The notes: generated by a model from the sequence alone, not told the origin. Numbered from the stretch's first letter, positions 19,230 through 29,030 are shown. The stretch: DNA of 64,000 nt from Rhodothermia bacterium (GCA_030427885.1 JAUICM010000002.1:558001-622000), one strand, 5' to 3'. Numbers and translations are program-made.

Positions 19230-20261
19230 ATGGACTATTCTAAACATGAAAGAGAACGAACAATTATTAATAACAAGCAGTTAATCGTGGCTAAGCCAGT
19301 ATTTATAACGCAAAGTCCTGTGATGTTGGATTTATATCGAAAAGTCAGACTGATTGCACGAACGAAGGCTACCGTTTTAATTACCGGAGAAAATGGAACC
19401 GGTAAAGAAGTATTTGCTCAGTTGTTGCATTATCACAGTTCAAAAAGGTCCAATCCGATGGTCACAATAAACTGTGGCGCGATACCAGGTGAATTGGTAG
19501 AAAGTGAACTTTTAGGACATGAGAAAGGGGCGTTCACCGGGGCTGTTTCACAAAAGAAAGGATGCTTTGAGATGGCTGATAAGGGAACGCTATTTTTAGA
19601 TGAGATCGGTGAAATGTCACTTAATGCACAGGTTAAATTATTACGTGCTGTTGAGTTAGGTGCATTCCGGAGAGTTGGAGGGAAAGAGGAAATACAAGTG
19701 GACGTAACGTTAGTTTCTGCTACCAATAAAATTCTCAGTGACCAGGTAAAATCAGGGAGTTTCAGGGAGGATTTGTTTTATCGATTGAATGTTGTTGAGC
19801 TCTATGTACCCCCACTCCGGCATCGCAGAGAAGATATTCCTCTGCTCGTTGAGTTTTATAAAAACCACTATTCCAATATTTACCAATTATTTGATGTTGA
19901 GTTTAGCCCGGAATGCCTTGAGATTCTGTCAGCATATGATTGGCCGGGAAATGTCCGTGAACTTAAAAATACAATAGAGCGCTGTATTGTGCTATTTGAG
20001 GGAGGTGAAATTGGAGCAGATAAATTACCAGCTTCTATTACTAAAACTGAATCGATGTATTCCAATTCTTCAAATGGTGGCGCAGATGGATATTTACATA
20101 TTGAAGTTGGCACCAGCTTAGATGAGATAGAACGTGAGGTTATAAATCAGACCTTGCTTTCAGTTGGTAATAACAAAACCGAAGCTGCTCGGCTTTTGGG
20201 CTTTGCCAGGAAAACACTCCATAATAAATTAGATAAATATGGCAGCGAGAAATACAGCTAA
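19230..20261 (+). CDS. Sigma-54-dependent transcriptional activator (AAA+, Fis HTH), no sensor domain
   Basis: 343 residues. The AAA+ domain begins almost at the N-terminus: Walker A GENGTGKE at 53-60, the sigma-54-contacting GAFTGA loop at 100-105, Walker B LFLDEIGEM, the REDLFYRLNV arginine-finger region and WPGNVRELKN. A Fis-type helix-turn-helix ends the protein (NNKTEAARLLGFARKTLHNKL). There is no receiver or GAF domain, so it may be controlled by its level or by a partner protein. It is the only complete enhancer-binding protein in the window and the best candidate to drive the six -24/-12 promoters found here. Confidence 0.93.
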   Translation: MDYSKHERERTIINNKQLIVAKPVFITQSPVMLDLYRKVRLIARTKATVLITGENGTGKEVFAQLLHYHSSKRSNPMVTINCGAIPGELVESELLGHEKGAFTGAVSQKKGCFEMADKGTLFLDEIGEMSLNAQVKLLRAVELGAFRRVGGKEEIQVDVTLVSATNKILSDQVKSGSFREDLFYRLNVVELYVPPLRHRREDIPLLVEFYKNHYSNIYQLFDVEFSPECLEILSAYDWPGNVRELKNTIERCIVLFEGGEIGADKLPASITKTESMYSNSSNGGADGYLHIEVGTSLDEIEREVINQTLLSVGNNKTEAARLLGFARKTLHNKLDKYGSEKYS

Positions 20262-20263
20262 AA

Positions 20264-20290
20264 AAAGAACCCGGTAATTCCGGGTTCTTT
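20264..20290. terminator. Bidirectional terminator between convergent genes
   Basis: Perfect inverted repeat AAAGAACCCGG/CCGGGTTCTTT around a five-base loop. Poly-A lies before it and Ts after, so it works for both the activator gene and the leftward GH5-like gene. Confidence 0.85.
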
Positions 20291-20305
20291 GGATCAATCA
20301 ACACC

Positions 20306-22732
20306 CTATTTTAAGTTCCTCATATAAGTAACATGCTGCTTAAATCTGTTATACAAGTCGATATCAGCGCGTCCTTCGGGGTAACAGATATTCCCACCAT
20401 ATTCCCAGCATTTTGTGCCATCAGCAGTAAGTTGCCACAACAAGTCTCCGTCCAGACCTATGGTTTCTGATTGTTCATAGAAAGTATTATACATAAGAAC
20501 TTCATTGGCATTGCCCCATCCCGGGTAGCCAAACTCACCAATAATAAATGGCTTACCTACACTCTCAGCAATCGTTTTATGGTCTTTTATCCATGCATAT
20601 TGTGCCGTTAACATTGCTTCATTTACTGGTGTGCCAAAACCAAACTCTGTCGGATACCAGTGTGCTCCGCCGAAGTCAATTTCGGGAATTGAGGTGTTTT
20701 GGATATAGCTGGTGCCTTCGTTTGCACGCAATGTATACGTATTACTGTATTCACTAACAGAATAGACTGTTGGAGTTCCCTCATCAAAACCCTCTTCTCC
20801 GGTCGAAACCAAATGATTCGAATCTATGGATTTGATGTATTGGGCAATTTCCTGGTACCAATCCCGCATTACCTGGGCATCTTTTCCACGATTCCTTCCT
20901 TCATTCATAATTTCCCAGCCAAAAATTGCCGGCTCGTTTTTATAGGCAACCCCGGTAACAGTATTCACCCGGTTAAGCAACATGGAAATGTACTCTTTAT
21001 ACCATTTCTGGGTTTGAGTATTGGAAAGAAAGAACTCCATATTGGTGGAGGGATTTGAAGCCCCTGCCCAGATGTTGTACTGGCAAACTCCACCCAGTTC
21101 ATCCCAAAAATTGATAAATGGAATAAGAAACATGATACCTCGATCTTTTCCAGAAGCTATCACCTGGTCTAAATCTTTAAGAGCATCCTCGCTGTATACG
21201 CCTGGAGCAGTCTGGATTACATTTTCTGTAGCATCAGTTTTGCTATAACCACAATCATATCCATCATAAAATCCCCACATGCGAACTACTTTGATGCCCG
21301 TATCCTGAAAAAGATCAAGCGCTCTTTCAACTACGGCCGAATTCACTTTTTGGTAATTAGGCAGATAGTAGGCATTGGTTCCTGAAAACCGGAACACCTC
21401 ACTCCCATTTACGAAATCACTGTTTTGGACTGCTATGAAAGAACCTTGTGATGGCGGTGGTGGAGAAGTATATAATTCGTCTATCGTTTTAAAAGTGCGA
21501 ACATCAGACCAAGCAAAGTCTCCGTTTGCTGCCGTTGCTTTTACCTTCCAGTAATACCTGTGATTGTATATCAGGTTTCCAGCTTGATAAGAAGTTGTAG
21601 TTACTACTTCATCGACTATATAAGATTTAAAATTAATATCATCAGATATCATTATTTCGTAGTCATCCGACTTATCATTTTCCATCCATGTAAATAAAAG
21701 ATCCGTAGAGACTTTATCAGCATTATCCTCAGGTAATAGTAATTCTGTTCCCAATATAATTGATGGAACGTAGGGTTCAGGTTCGGTCTGAAAACTAAAC
21801 ACTGTTGACCAACCAATAGACCCATTTACTGCGGTTCCTTTTATTCTCCAGTAAAATGTACTTCCATAATCCAGGTCCACCGCCTGGTAAATAGTATCCT
21901 GTACAATTTTACTTAAAAACATCTCAGAAAATTCAGCATTTCTGGATATTTGAAGCTCATAATTATCTATGTTTTCAATTGAGCTCCATTTAAGTTGGGT
22001 TTGTATTGAAACATTTAAGGCTTGGTTTTGCGGTAAAAGTAGTTCTGAAATATGAGTGAAGGGAGCCTCTTTCAATACTACCTTCCTTACTTCTGACCAG
22101 CTTGCCGGTTTTTCTTTCATAATTGGAAAAACACGCCAGATATATTCTTTTTCGGGTTCTAAATTTTCAATTTCAATGGCTGAAGAAGAGATAAGTGTGT
22201 CTGTGTACAATTGTAAAAAATCTGAACTATCAGAAATCTGATAATAATACCCAGAAACACTATCCAGGGGTTCCCACTTAAACTCAACAACAGGGTCATA
22301 TATTTGCTCTCCATTTTCGGGGGCAACAAGTGCAACTTTTACCGGTTCTATTACTTCGGCTGCGGTAGTGAAACTCCAAACTTCAGACCATTCCCCCGCT
22401 TCTGTTTCCTGTATAGGAATGACTCTCCAATAATAGGTTTTTCCTTGTGTTGATAAGGAAATTTCCACTGTATTGTTAATTACTGTGGTATCGATTATAG
22501 TGCTTCCAAAATCGGCCACTTCGGAAACGTTAACTTCATAATTCGTTACTTCCTTTATCAGCTTCCATTGAAGTTCAATTTTTGAGGATTGATTTAAAGC
22601 ACTGTCTTCAGGGGCTACAAGCTGAATTTGTTCAATAGCTTCATCAATTTCAGAATGCGATGCAGAAGTACATTGTTCAAGAACAAAGAGCAAAAGTATG
22701 ATTTGCATAAAAAATATAAGTTGATTTTTCAT
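20306..22732 (-). CDS. Lipoprotein with four Fn3-like repeats and a GH5-like beta-mannanase domain
   Basis: 808 residues. The signal peptide has Cys at VLEQCTSAS. Four repeats of about 95 residues follow; each has the pattern 'LLxPEDxA, LxWxxxxxxxxYExxISxD, YYWRVxA, WSxVxxFxT', similar to SusE/Fn3 modules. A glycoside hydrolase domain covers roughly 430-808: VVRMWGFYDG, then IFGWEIMNE with the acid/base Glu, then GGAHWYPTEFG, then IIGEFGYPGW with the nucleophile Glu. This matches GH5 endo-beta-mannanase-like enzymes. It probably trims or turns over polysaccharide at the cell surface. No -24/-12 site found upstream. Confidence 0.88.
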   Translation of the reverse strand: MKNQLIFFMQIILLLFVLEQCTSASHSEIDEAIEQIQLVAPEDSALNQSSKIELQWKLIKEVTNYEVNVSEVADFGSTIIDTTVINNTVEISLSTQGKTYYWRVIPIQETEAGEWSEVWSFTTAAEVIEPVKVALVAPENGEQIYDPVVEFKWEPLDSVSGYYYQISDSSDFLQLYTDTLISSSAIEIENLEPEKEYIWRVFPIMKEKPASWSEVRKVVLKEAPFTHISELLLPQNQALNVSIQTQLKWSSIENIDNYELQISRNAEFSEMFLSKIVQDTIYQAVDLDYGSTFYWRIKGTAVNGSIGWSTVFSFQTEPEPYVPSIILGTELLLPEDNADKVSTDLLFTWMENDKSDDYEIMISDDINFKSYIVDEVVTTTSYQAGNLIYNHRYYWKVKATAANGDFAWSDVRTFKTIDELYTSPPPPSQGSFIAVQNSDFVNGSEVFRFSGTNAYYLPNYQKVNSAVVERALDLFQDTGIKVVRMWGFYDGYDCGYSKTDATENVIQTAPGVYSEDALKDLDQVIASGKDRGIMFLIPFINFWDELGGVCQYNIWAGASNPSTNMEFFLSNTQTQKWYKEYISMLLNRVNTVTGVAYKNEPAIFGWEIMNEGRNRGKDAQVMRDWYQEIAQYIKSIDSNHLVSTGEEGFDEGTPTVYSVSEYSNTYTLRANEGTSYIQNTSIPEIDFGGAHWYPTEFGFGTPVNEAMLTAQYAWIKDHKTIAESVGKPFIIGEFGYPGWGNANEVLMYNTFYEQSETIGLDGDLLWQLTADGTKCWEYGGNICYPEGRADIDLYNRFKQHVTYMRNLK

Positions 22733-23175
22733 TGTAGTAAGAATAAGAGAGTTTTATCGCGTTAAGTTTTGGCAACAGTTTTTAGAAGAGAATTTTTTAA
22801 GTACTCCAGACTATTTTAAGGATTAGAAATGCTGTTCATGTGTAATACACACTGTATTCGCTTATACTCGGCGGGACGTTCAGATAAGCTTCATTAGGCT
22901 TCCATAGTATGAGCCATTACCCCTGATTAAGTTCCATAGTATTTTTAGAAACGAGATAAACCAGTAGTTTTTTTACACAGAAATAACAGAAAACCTTGAC
23001 TTAAAGAGGCAGGAAAAAGTAGCGCGATTTCCATAATTCAAGGTGATTTATTCTAATGTTTGACTTTTTTATTCATTTCTGGCCTTCCACTCAGGCTAAA
23101 AAAAAGCTGACCCTTTCCAGGAGCCAGCCCTTATTATTTTTGGCACAACAAAAACGTTTGTTTGCTTTCCCGTAT
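22733..23175. other. Intergenic region with one terminator
   Basis: About 440 bases between the GH5-like gene (leftward) and the end of the leftward export operon. Apart from the terminator at 23097-23130 I see no gene; the upstream part should contain the GH5-like promoter. Confidence 0.4.
23097..23130 (-). terminator. Terminator of the leftward export operon
   Basis: On the minus strand GGCTGGCTC pairs with GGTCAGC (with G-U pairs) and is followed by a run of eight to nine Ts. It lies about 45 bases past the stop codon at 23176. Confidence 0.6.
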
Positions 23176-23964
23176 TTATACTTCTTCTACTACCTTGCGC
23201 GACCCATTTAGCCGGTGTTTAATTTCTTCTGTCTTTTTTTTCTGGATCTTCTCTCTTGTATCACGATAATATGTTTCAAGTAACTTCTTGGGAATTGAAT
23301 GAAAAGAGATCTTCCTTTGAAATAAGAACCACCTATCTTTTCGCAAAATAAAGGGGGTAAACCCAGAACGTTTGCATCCTTTAAGAGAAGCAATATTAGT
23401 AACGTTTACATAGGTTTTAATCCATCTTGCGCTTATTGTAATTCCCTTTTCGGCAATCTGCGCCATAGCTGAAGGCATGATACCTAAACCACGAAATTCG
23501 GGTTTACTGAAGGCTCCTTCCAACAACGCTTCCCCTTTATTCAATCGCGGGAAAATACCTCCAAAATGTTCCAAAAGTTTTTCATTTTCGCTATATCCAA
23601 TTAGCCATTGTAAGTAGCATGGTTCTTCATCTATATTCTCTACTACATAACAACTCTTGAAATTAGCATTTACCATCGTACGTTGATTGGTAGTAATCCG
23701 TGGATTAATCGGGTTTTCGGGAGTGCTTTCTAAGATTTTGTCAACATCTTCTCTTCTAAGAGACCGGATAGAGATTCTGATTCGTGCTTTTGGGGCTTCA
23801 AAATGAGTATCTAGATCTCTTTGCAATCCGAAGGATAATGATTCTGAATAAACCCTTTTTAAAAACTCTTCAATAAAGATTGAGTAGTATCCTCCTTTAA
23901 GTAAGTTAAAGGCGTTACTAAATCGATTGGATATTTGGGTTGTTTGTTGTTGTTGTTGTGGCAT
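23176..23964 (-). CDS. GNAT-like N-acyltransferase
   Basis: 262 residues. The acetyl-CoA-binding pattern of GNAT proteins is visible at KPEFRGLGIMPSAMAQIAEKG, followed by VNVTNIASLKGCKRSGF, the usual helix-strand of the fold. The long N-terminal part is unassigned and begins with a run of Gln. Last gene of the leftward operon that also holds export and WecA-like genes, so an acylation step on the polysaccharide or a precursor is likely (inference). Confidence 0.7.
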   Translation of the reverse strand: MPQQQQQTTQISNRFSNAFNLLKGGYYSIFIEEFLKRVYSESLSFGLQRDLDTHFEAPKARIRISIRSLRREDVDKILESTPENPINPRITTNQRTMVNANFKSCYVVENIDEEPCYLQWLIGYSENEKLLEHFGGIFPRLNKGEALLEGAFSKPEFRGLGIMPSAMAQIAEKGITISARWIKTYVNVTNIASLKGCKRSGFTPFILRKDRWFLFQRKISFHSIPKKLLETYYRDTREKIQKKKTEEIKHRLNGSRKVVEEV

Positions 23965-23973
23965 AATATGCTA

Positions 23974-25221
23974 TTAATTAAGGTGACTCTTTATTGCCTG
24001 TAGAAGAGGATCTTTTGGGGTTTTCTTTTCTGAGAAACCTCCTCCCAGTTCCCAGATCATTACACCCCCTAAACGATTTACTTTGGCATAATTCATTTTT
24101 TCAGCAATGGATCTTTCATTTTCAAAACTTATAAAAAGCTTTGGTTCTGAGAGGTTTAGATAGGAAGCTTTAGAACTATTATCCCATTCATACTCTAAAA
24201 GATTATAGGACTCATTAAGCCATGAATAAGGTTTGGTATCAAAAATCGACATATCCTGGGTAGGCCAGGCTTCCCATTTATCAAGGAGGTGCACGTCCGA
24301 CCAAACGGACCCATAAAAATTAATAGCGATCCCGATCTTGCTACGGTCAATGCCTGCTAATATCCATTCATTCACTTTTTCATTAACAGAAGGAAGCCTT
24401 TGATCCCCGGAATTTTCGAAGACAACTTCCGCATTTAATAGAGCCGAATTATGCCAGGTGATCCAACCTCTCCAGGGCTGAGCCATATCAAATGTCAGAA
24501 TGTTCATTTGGTCAAAGTATTGTTGCAGGCTGGCATAAAAATCACTAATGCCTTCTGTTTTAAGAGCTGCCAGAGTTAATAATGGACGCTTTTTCCGACC
24601 AGTTTTTAAAGTATCGAAACACGTACTAAGCTCTTTAACAAAGGCACTATAATTAGAGTAATCCGTTACTTCAATCGGAGTCATATTCAGATTGACCCCA
24701 TCAAATCCATATTCTGTGATAAACATAGAAATGGTGTTAATGAATTGTCTTCTGTTCCCCTCATTAATGGCAGCGCTGAAGCCGTCATAATTTCCGCCAC
24801 CGCCTACACTAAAGATAATGTCTACGTTATGAGCATGAGCTGCGGGAACGATATTCTTCAACCGATCGGAATTGAAATTGTACCTTAGGTTAGGGTCTAA
24901 ACTTAATGATGGAGTTCCGTCACCTGAAATGTGTAAGGAGAAATATGTAAGATGAGTAAAGGCTTCCCAATCAATGTCATCGGTTTTAATGGTGCCGCTA
25001 TTAATTAATTCTGTTTCGGGATTATGTTGCCAGGATGCGAGGTATGCATTCACCCAAATATCTTCATTAACCGGCACACCGGAATTATTATCAAAGAGTG
25101 AACAAGAAAACAAGAGAATGAACAGTAATCCTATTAAGATTCTGCCTTTGATTTTGACTTGGCTAAGAAAATTTATTCCCAATATCCGGGGTTTGTAATT
25201 TAGATTCTGTTTCAAGTTCAT
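23974..25221 (-). CDS. GH18-like lipoprotein with degenerate catalytic motif
   Basis: 415 residues. A hydrophobic signal with Cys at LLFSCSLFD suggests a lipoprotein. The fold signatures of GH18 chitinase-like proteins are present (FTHLTYFSLHI, VDIIFSVGGGG, GGVMIWELGGG). At the active-site strand, however, the sequence is FDGVNLNMTPIE instead of DGxDxDxE, so both later aspartates and the catalytic Glu are replaced. It may bind rather than cut polysaccharide. It overlaps the upstream WecA-like gene by four bases. Confidence 0.8.
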   Translation of the reverse strand: MNLKQNLNYKPRILGINFLSQVKIKGRILIGLLFILLFSCSLFDNNSGVPVNEDIWVNAYLASWQHNPETELINSGTIKTDDIDWEAFTHLTYFSLHISGDGTPSLSLDPNLRYNFNSDRLKNIVPAAHAHNVDIIFSVGGGGNYDGFSAAINEGNRRQFINTISMFITEYGFDGVNLNMTPIEVTDYSNYSAFVKELSTCFDTLKTGRKKRPLLTLAALKTEGISDFYASLQQYFDQMNILTFDMAQPWRGWITWHNSALLNAEVVFENSGDQRLPSVNEKVNEWILAGIDRSKIGIAINFYGSVWSDVHLLDKWEAWPTQDMSIFDTKPYSWLNESYNLLEYEWDNSSKASYLNLSEPKLFISFENERSIAEKMNYAKVNRLGGVMIWELGGGFSEKKTPKDPLLQAIKSHLN

Positions 25222-27185
25222 AACTCCGTATATACTTTGTCTGCGTGGGAATTGGCCGAAACAGGGGTGCTAATCATGTTCTTTTTTGAGGGCAATTGAT
25301 CATCTGGTTTTATCTTAATTTCATGAAGGCTTACTTCCATTTTTTTGATCTTGATCCCTTTTTTTTGTGCCATCAGTCTCAGTCTTTTCAAATTCTCACT
25401 CTTGATATCATTGTCACATATGAAAATGGAGTCTACTTTTTGATTATTGTGTGTTTTACTCAATTTCCAATGGCCTCCTAAAATGGGATACCCGTAAATC
25501 AATTTACCTTCTAAATCGGGGTCGTCATCCAGAAAACCCAGTACTTTTATTGAGTTGTTGCGGGAGTTTATAATTTTATGGAGAATGGTAGTTCCGTTTT
25601 CTCTGGCTCCATAGATTAAGATGCTCTCTCCGGTTTTTTTATCTCGATTAAACCAAAAACTGAGTGCCTGATAGATCATCCTGAACCCTAAGGTAAACGT
25701 GAGGAGGAAATAAAAATCCAATATGAGAAACTGAACTCCTACCATAACAAGCAGTTCTTTTTCAAGAGACAGTACAAATGCACTAGCACCAACAGTATAA
25801 AACACTGTTGTAGTAATATGTAAGGCATTCCCGATACCAAGTTGATCCATTTTTTCACGGTACAACCCGGTTACCCAAAACATTACGATCTGTACTAAGA
25901 GTAACAGGAATAAGGTATTTTCAAATTTCAAAAAGTCTGTTACCGTAGGGTACAGATTCTCTACTAATGCATAACTGAAGGAGTAGGAAATGGTTATAAA
26001 AATCAGATCCGCCAGGCCCATGAACGCGGTACGATTCAATATCCACTTTTCATAAAAAGGCATCATCAACCCGTTATTAAAAATGGCTATTTCGTGATAT
26101 CTCAGGTTCTTAATACAAAGCACAAGTATAAAGGCGAGTAACAGTGTTATTGTGATGGAACCCTGAACGGTTTCAATTTGAGTAAACAAGAATGCACCAA
26201 ATGCAAAAATTCCCGAAATAAAGTAGAGAAGCAGCACTGTATTTCTATGGGATATACCAAATGAAAGAATTTGATGATGAATGTGAGATTTATCAGGTTT
26301 GAACATTCCATAAATCCGACGGGGCAATGATGATGATTTCCCACCTGGATTTCGATACAGAAAACTTCCGATAAGCCTTCTGATCATAGAAATGAGCGTG
26401 TCGGTAATCGGCAGAGCCAGAACCAAAATGGGAAATAATAAAGCAAACCCTGTAGAAATCTTTGCAGTACTCTGAATAGAAAGTAGTGCAAGGCTGAAAC
26501 CAATAATCAGACTTCCGGAATCTCCCAGAAATATCCGTGCAGGTTTGAAATTGTATCTCAAAAAACCAACTAACGCCCCGGCAATCATCAACGATGTAAG
26601 AGCCGCCCCAATTTGTCCCGACATTGCAGAAACTGTAAAAATGGAAATACATGCTATGGTGCCTACACCTGATGCCAGACCGTCTAACCCATCAATAAGG
26701 TTAAATGCATTAGTAATACCTACAACCCAAAGTATAGTTAGAGGAAAGTCGATAAATTGTACATCCAGCATCCCCTCACCTAAAGGATTGGTAATATTTG
26801 ATATCTTAAACCCCGCGAAGTAAACCAGGACGGCAATTAAAAACTGGATCCCAAATTTAATTTCCGGGGAAAGAGGTTTAAGATCGTCCCAAAAGCCTAA
26901 AGCAAAAATCGACACGAAACAAAGCGCGAGAACCCCCCATTTCCACAAATCTGTTTTTAGGTGTTCAAAAAATTCAGGATATATCATTGCTACAACAAAG
27001 AAGGAGGCCGCAATGCTAATGAAAATCGCCAGGCCTCCGATCCGAGGCATTATGGTATGATGAATCTTACGCTCGTCGGGGGCATCGGTAGCTTTAACCT
27101 TGATCGCTAATTTTATTACCTGAGGGGTGGCAATCAGAGATATGGCAACAGCCAACAAAAAAGAAAAAATAAATGGTACGATCAT
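25218..27185 (-). CDS. WecA/MraY-like phosphoglycosyltransferase fused to a CapD-like Rossmann domain
   Basis: 655 residues. Residues 1-350 are a polyprenyl-phosphate HexNAc-1-phosphate transferase with many membrane helices: DAPDERKIHH, NAFNLIDGLDGLASG, ARIFLGDSGSL and DKSHIHH are the catalytic landmarks. Four more membrane helices follow (about 385-510), then a soluble nucleotide-binding domain starting ILIYGARENGTTIL and containing VLGFLDDDPDLEG. That second half resembles the N-terminal region of CapD/WbpM-type proteins without the epimerase core. It should start polymer synthesis by loading the first sugar on the lipid carrier. The fusion is unusual. Confidence 0.88.
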   Translation of the reverse strand: MIVPFIFSFLLAVAISLIATPQVIKLAIKVKATDAPDERKIHHTIMPRIGGLAIFISIAASFFVVAMIYPEFFEHLKTDLWKWGVLALCFVSIFALGFWDDLKPLSPEIKFGIQFLIAVLVYFAGFKISNITNPLGEGMLDVQFIDFPLTILWVVGITNAFNLIDGLDGLASGVGTIACISIFTVSAMSGQIGAALTSLMIAGALVGFLRYNFKPARIFLGDSGSLIIGFSLALLSIQSTAKISTGFALLFPILVLALPITDTLISMIRRLIGSFLYRNPGGKSSSLPRRIYGMFKPDKSHIHHQILSFGISHRNTVLLLYFISGIFAFGAFLFTQIETVQGSITITLLLAFILVLCIKNLRYHEIAIFNNGLMMPFYEKWILNRTAFMGLADLIFITISYSFSYALVENLYPTVTDFLKFENTLFLLLLVQIVMFWVTGLYREKMDQLGIGNALHITTTVFYTVGASAFVLSLEKELLVMVGVQFLILDFYFLLTFTLGFRMIYQALSFWFNRDKKTGESILIYGARENGTTILHKIINSRNNSIKVLGFLDDDPDLEGKLIYGYPILGGHWKLSKTHNNQKVDSIFICDNDIKSENLKRLRLMAQKKGIKIKKMEVSLHEIKIKPDDQLPSKKNMISTPVSANSHADKVYTEL

Positions 27186-27193
27186 AACTCTGC

Positions 27194-28054
27194 CTACCTT
27201 GAGTTTCGTTTAGTGGTAGTTCGGTGTTCGTCAGGCTTATAAGGCAGCTTCCAGCTCATAGAGAAGGGCAAGTGGCAGCACTTAATTGTTTCCCCACGCG
27301 AGAGCACGGCCCCCTGCATAATGGCGTTTTTAAGCTGCCTTATATTTCCAGGCCATTCATATCCTAAACATTCCGCAACAGCCTCTGCAGATATACTTAG
27401 TTGTTTCCATTCAGGATCGGCTATTCTTCCCTCGGCTAAAAAAATGTTGATCAGCTCAGGGATATCCTCTTTTCGTTCACGAAGAGGGGGTATAGCAATT
27501 GAAATGGGATTTAAATCTCTGAGCAGCCTCTCCCAAACTTTGGTATTGTTAAGCCTGCGGTATGATTCTTGTGTAATGGATAAAATAAGCCTCGGTGACG
27601 ACGTTGGGTTATACCGAAATGTTTGGTTACATCCCCGCACATACGACTCAACTACATTGAGTATATATTCATCAGTTAATTCTGAAAACTGATCCAGATA
27701 AATTGTTCCGTTGCTTGCCTTTTCAAGCAGACTGTATTTGAGATGTACATGCTCATCCTGAAAATAAATATGCTCCCAAAATGCTTCCTTGAACTCATTA
27801 TCATTAACGTCAATGCAATAAAATGAGTGGAAAGGACCTTTAGCTCTTTTGCTGTGTTTATGAATTATCTGTGCCAGTCTTTTTTTGCCGACGCCAATTT
27901 CTCCGATTAGAACTATATGTTTTTCAAGCCAGGCTATGGACAGGATTTTTCTAAAAATATCCTGCATGAGTACACTCCCGGAATCGAAATCATGACCTGG
28001 ATTTATCGGATAACTTTCAGGGCTTGAGTATTTTAGACTGGATGAGCTAATCAT
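27194..28054 (-). CDS. Degenerate sigma-54 activator-like AAA+ protein without GAFTGA or HTH
   Basis: 286 residues. The order of a sigma-54 activator AAA+ domain is kept: IGEIGVGKKRLAQ (Walker A with Lys), NGTIYLDQFSEL at Walker B where Glu is replaced by Gln, PPLRERKEDIPELI, and WPGNIRQLKNA. The GAFTGA loop is absent and the Fis-type HTH is missing. It therefore cannot contact sigma-54 in the usual way or bind DNA through a Fis domain. It lies inside the export operon, between the PorV-like and WecA-like genes, so a role as inhibitor or co-regulator of the island's activator is an attractive inference. Confidence 0.8.
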   Translation of the reverse strand: MISSSSLKYSSPESYPINPGHDFDSGSVLMQDIFRKILSIAWLEKHIVLIGEIGVGKKRLAQIIHKHSKRAKGPFHSFYCIDVNDNEFKEAFWEHIYFQDEHVHLKYSLLEKASNGTIYLDQFSELTDEYILNVVESYVRGCNQTFRYNPTSSPRLILSITQESYRRLNNTKVWERLLRDLNPISIAIPPLRERKEDIPELINIFLAEGRIADPEWKQLSISAEAVAECLGYEWPGNIRQLKNAIMQGAVLSRGETIKCCHLPFSMSWKLPYKPDEHRTTTKRNSR

Positions 28055-28058
28055 AACA

Positions 28059-29030
28059 TCAAAATTGTATGGTTAAACCCATTTGGTGAAAGTGCTCCCC
28101 AAGCAAATCATTAGGAGCAATCACATAGTCCACCCGAACGGTATGCATATTTATTCCAATGCCAAACCGGGGAATAAATATTGAATCATCAAGTTGCGCG
28201 AGTACTCCTGCTCTCAATGATAGTACAGAGATTGGAAGAATCTCGATTCCTCCTTTATACCAAAGGCCTTCTTCTGTAAAGCGTTTTTGGTTGGATAATG
28301 AAATTGAAAGGAATGTTCTATCTTCAATCGGGTAGTGGATAGTTGCACCTATTTCAAGGCTTTTAGTTGAGGTACCTGATCCCAAAGTTGTTTGCCCGGT
28401 TTCAATAATCTCATAGTTCAGTGTTCGTCCGATTCCACGAAAAACCATTCCATATGAGACGTATCCCTGAGGGGCATAAACCAGTCCCAGGTCGGCGATG
28501 TATGTTAAATACTGAGATTCTTCATTTTTTATAAAAGACACACTTTGTAACACACCAACACTAAACACATCGCTCAGAGCAAGGGAATAGGCCACATCAG
28601 CCTGGTACATACTAACGTCCGGCTCAGGCCGGGTTGACGTGCCTAAATAATTGATCTCATCATAGCCATTATTAAGAAAGCTAAGCCTGGCAGTAATATG
28701 ATGGGGGCCCATAGTAATTGTGGGTAAAGTCAGTCCATATTGAATCAAATTAGTGTCCCAGTTATGGTATGTGTCCAGTTGAAAAAAGAGATCGTTCTTA
28801 TAAAGTCCGGGTAATGCAGCATTCACTCCCATGGATACGTTGCCGAACAGATCAGCTATTGTTGCACTTCCCATAGCTAACGACCTGGTATCGAAGGATT
28901 GGCTTTGAGTTCTTATGATCCCCTTGTTCTCCTCTGCATTATATATCTGTGCTAATGCAGGAATCTGGGTGTTCAGAACTATAATTCCAGTAAAACAAAC
29001 GCCAATGATTTTTTTAAGCACTTTTTCCAT
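28059..29030 (-). CDS. PorV/PorQ-like outer-membrane beta-barrel protein
   Basis: 323 residues. A signal peptide ends near PALAQ. The mature part begins SFDTRSLAMGSATIADLFGNVSMGVNAALPG, the lead-in typical of FadL-like/PorV-like barrels of Bacteroidota, and continues as alternating strands to a C-terminal QF. It is encoded next to the polysaccharide export lipoprotein and may help form the outer-membrane exit for the polymer (inference). Confidence 0.65.
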   Translation of the reverse strand: MEKVLKKIIGVCFTGIIVLNTQIPALAQIYNAEENKGIIRTQSQSFDTRSLAMGSATIADLFGNVSMGVNAALPGLYKNDLFFQLDTYHNWDTNLIQYGLTLPTITMGPHHITARLSFLNNGYDEINYLGTSTRPEPDVSMYQADVAYSLALSDVFSVGVLQSVSFIKNEESQYLTYIADLGLVYAPQGYVSYGMVFRGIGRTLNYEIIETGQTTLGSGTSTKSLEIGATIHYPIEDRTFLSISLSNQKRFTEEGLWYKGGIEILPISVLSLRAGVLAQLDDSIFIPRFGIGINMHTVRVDYVIAPNDLLGEHFHQMGLTIQF

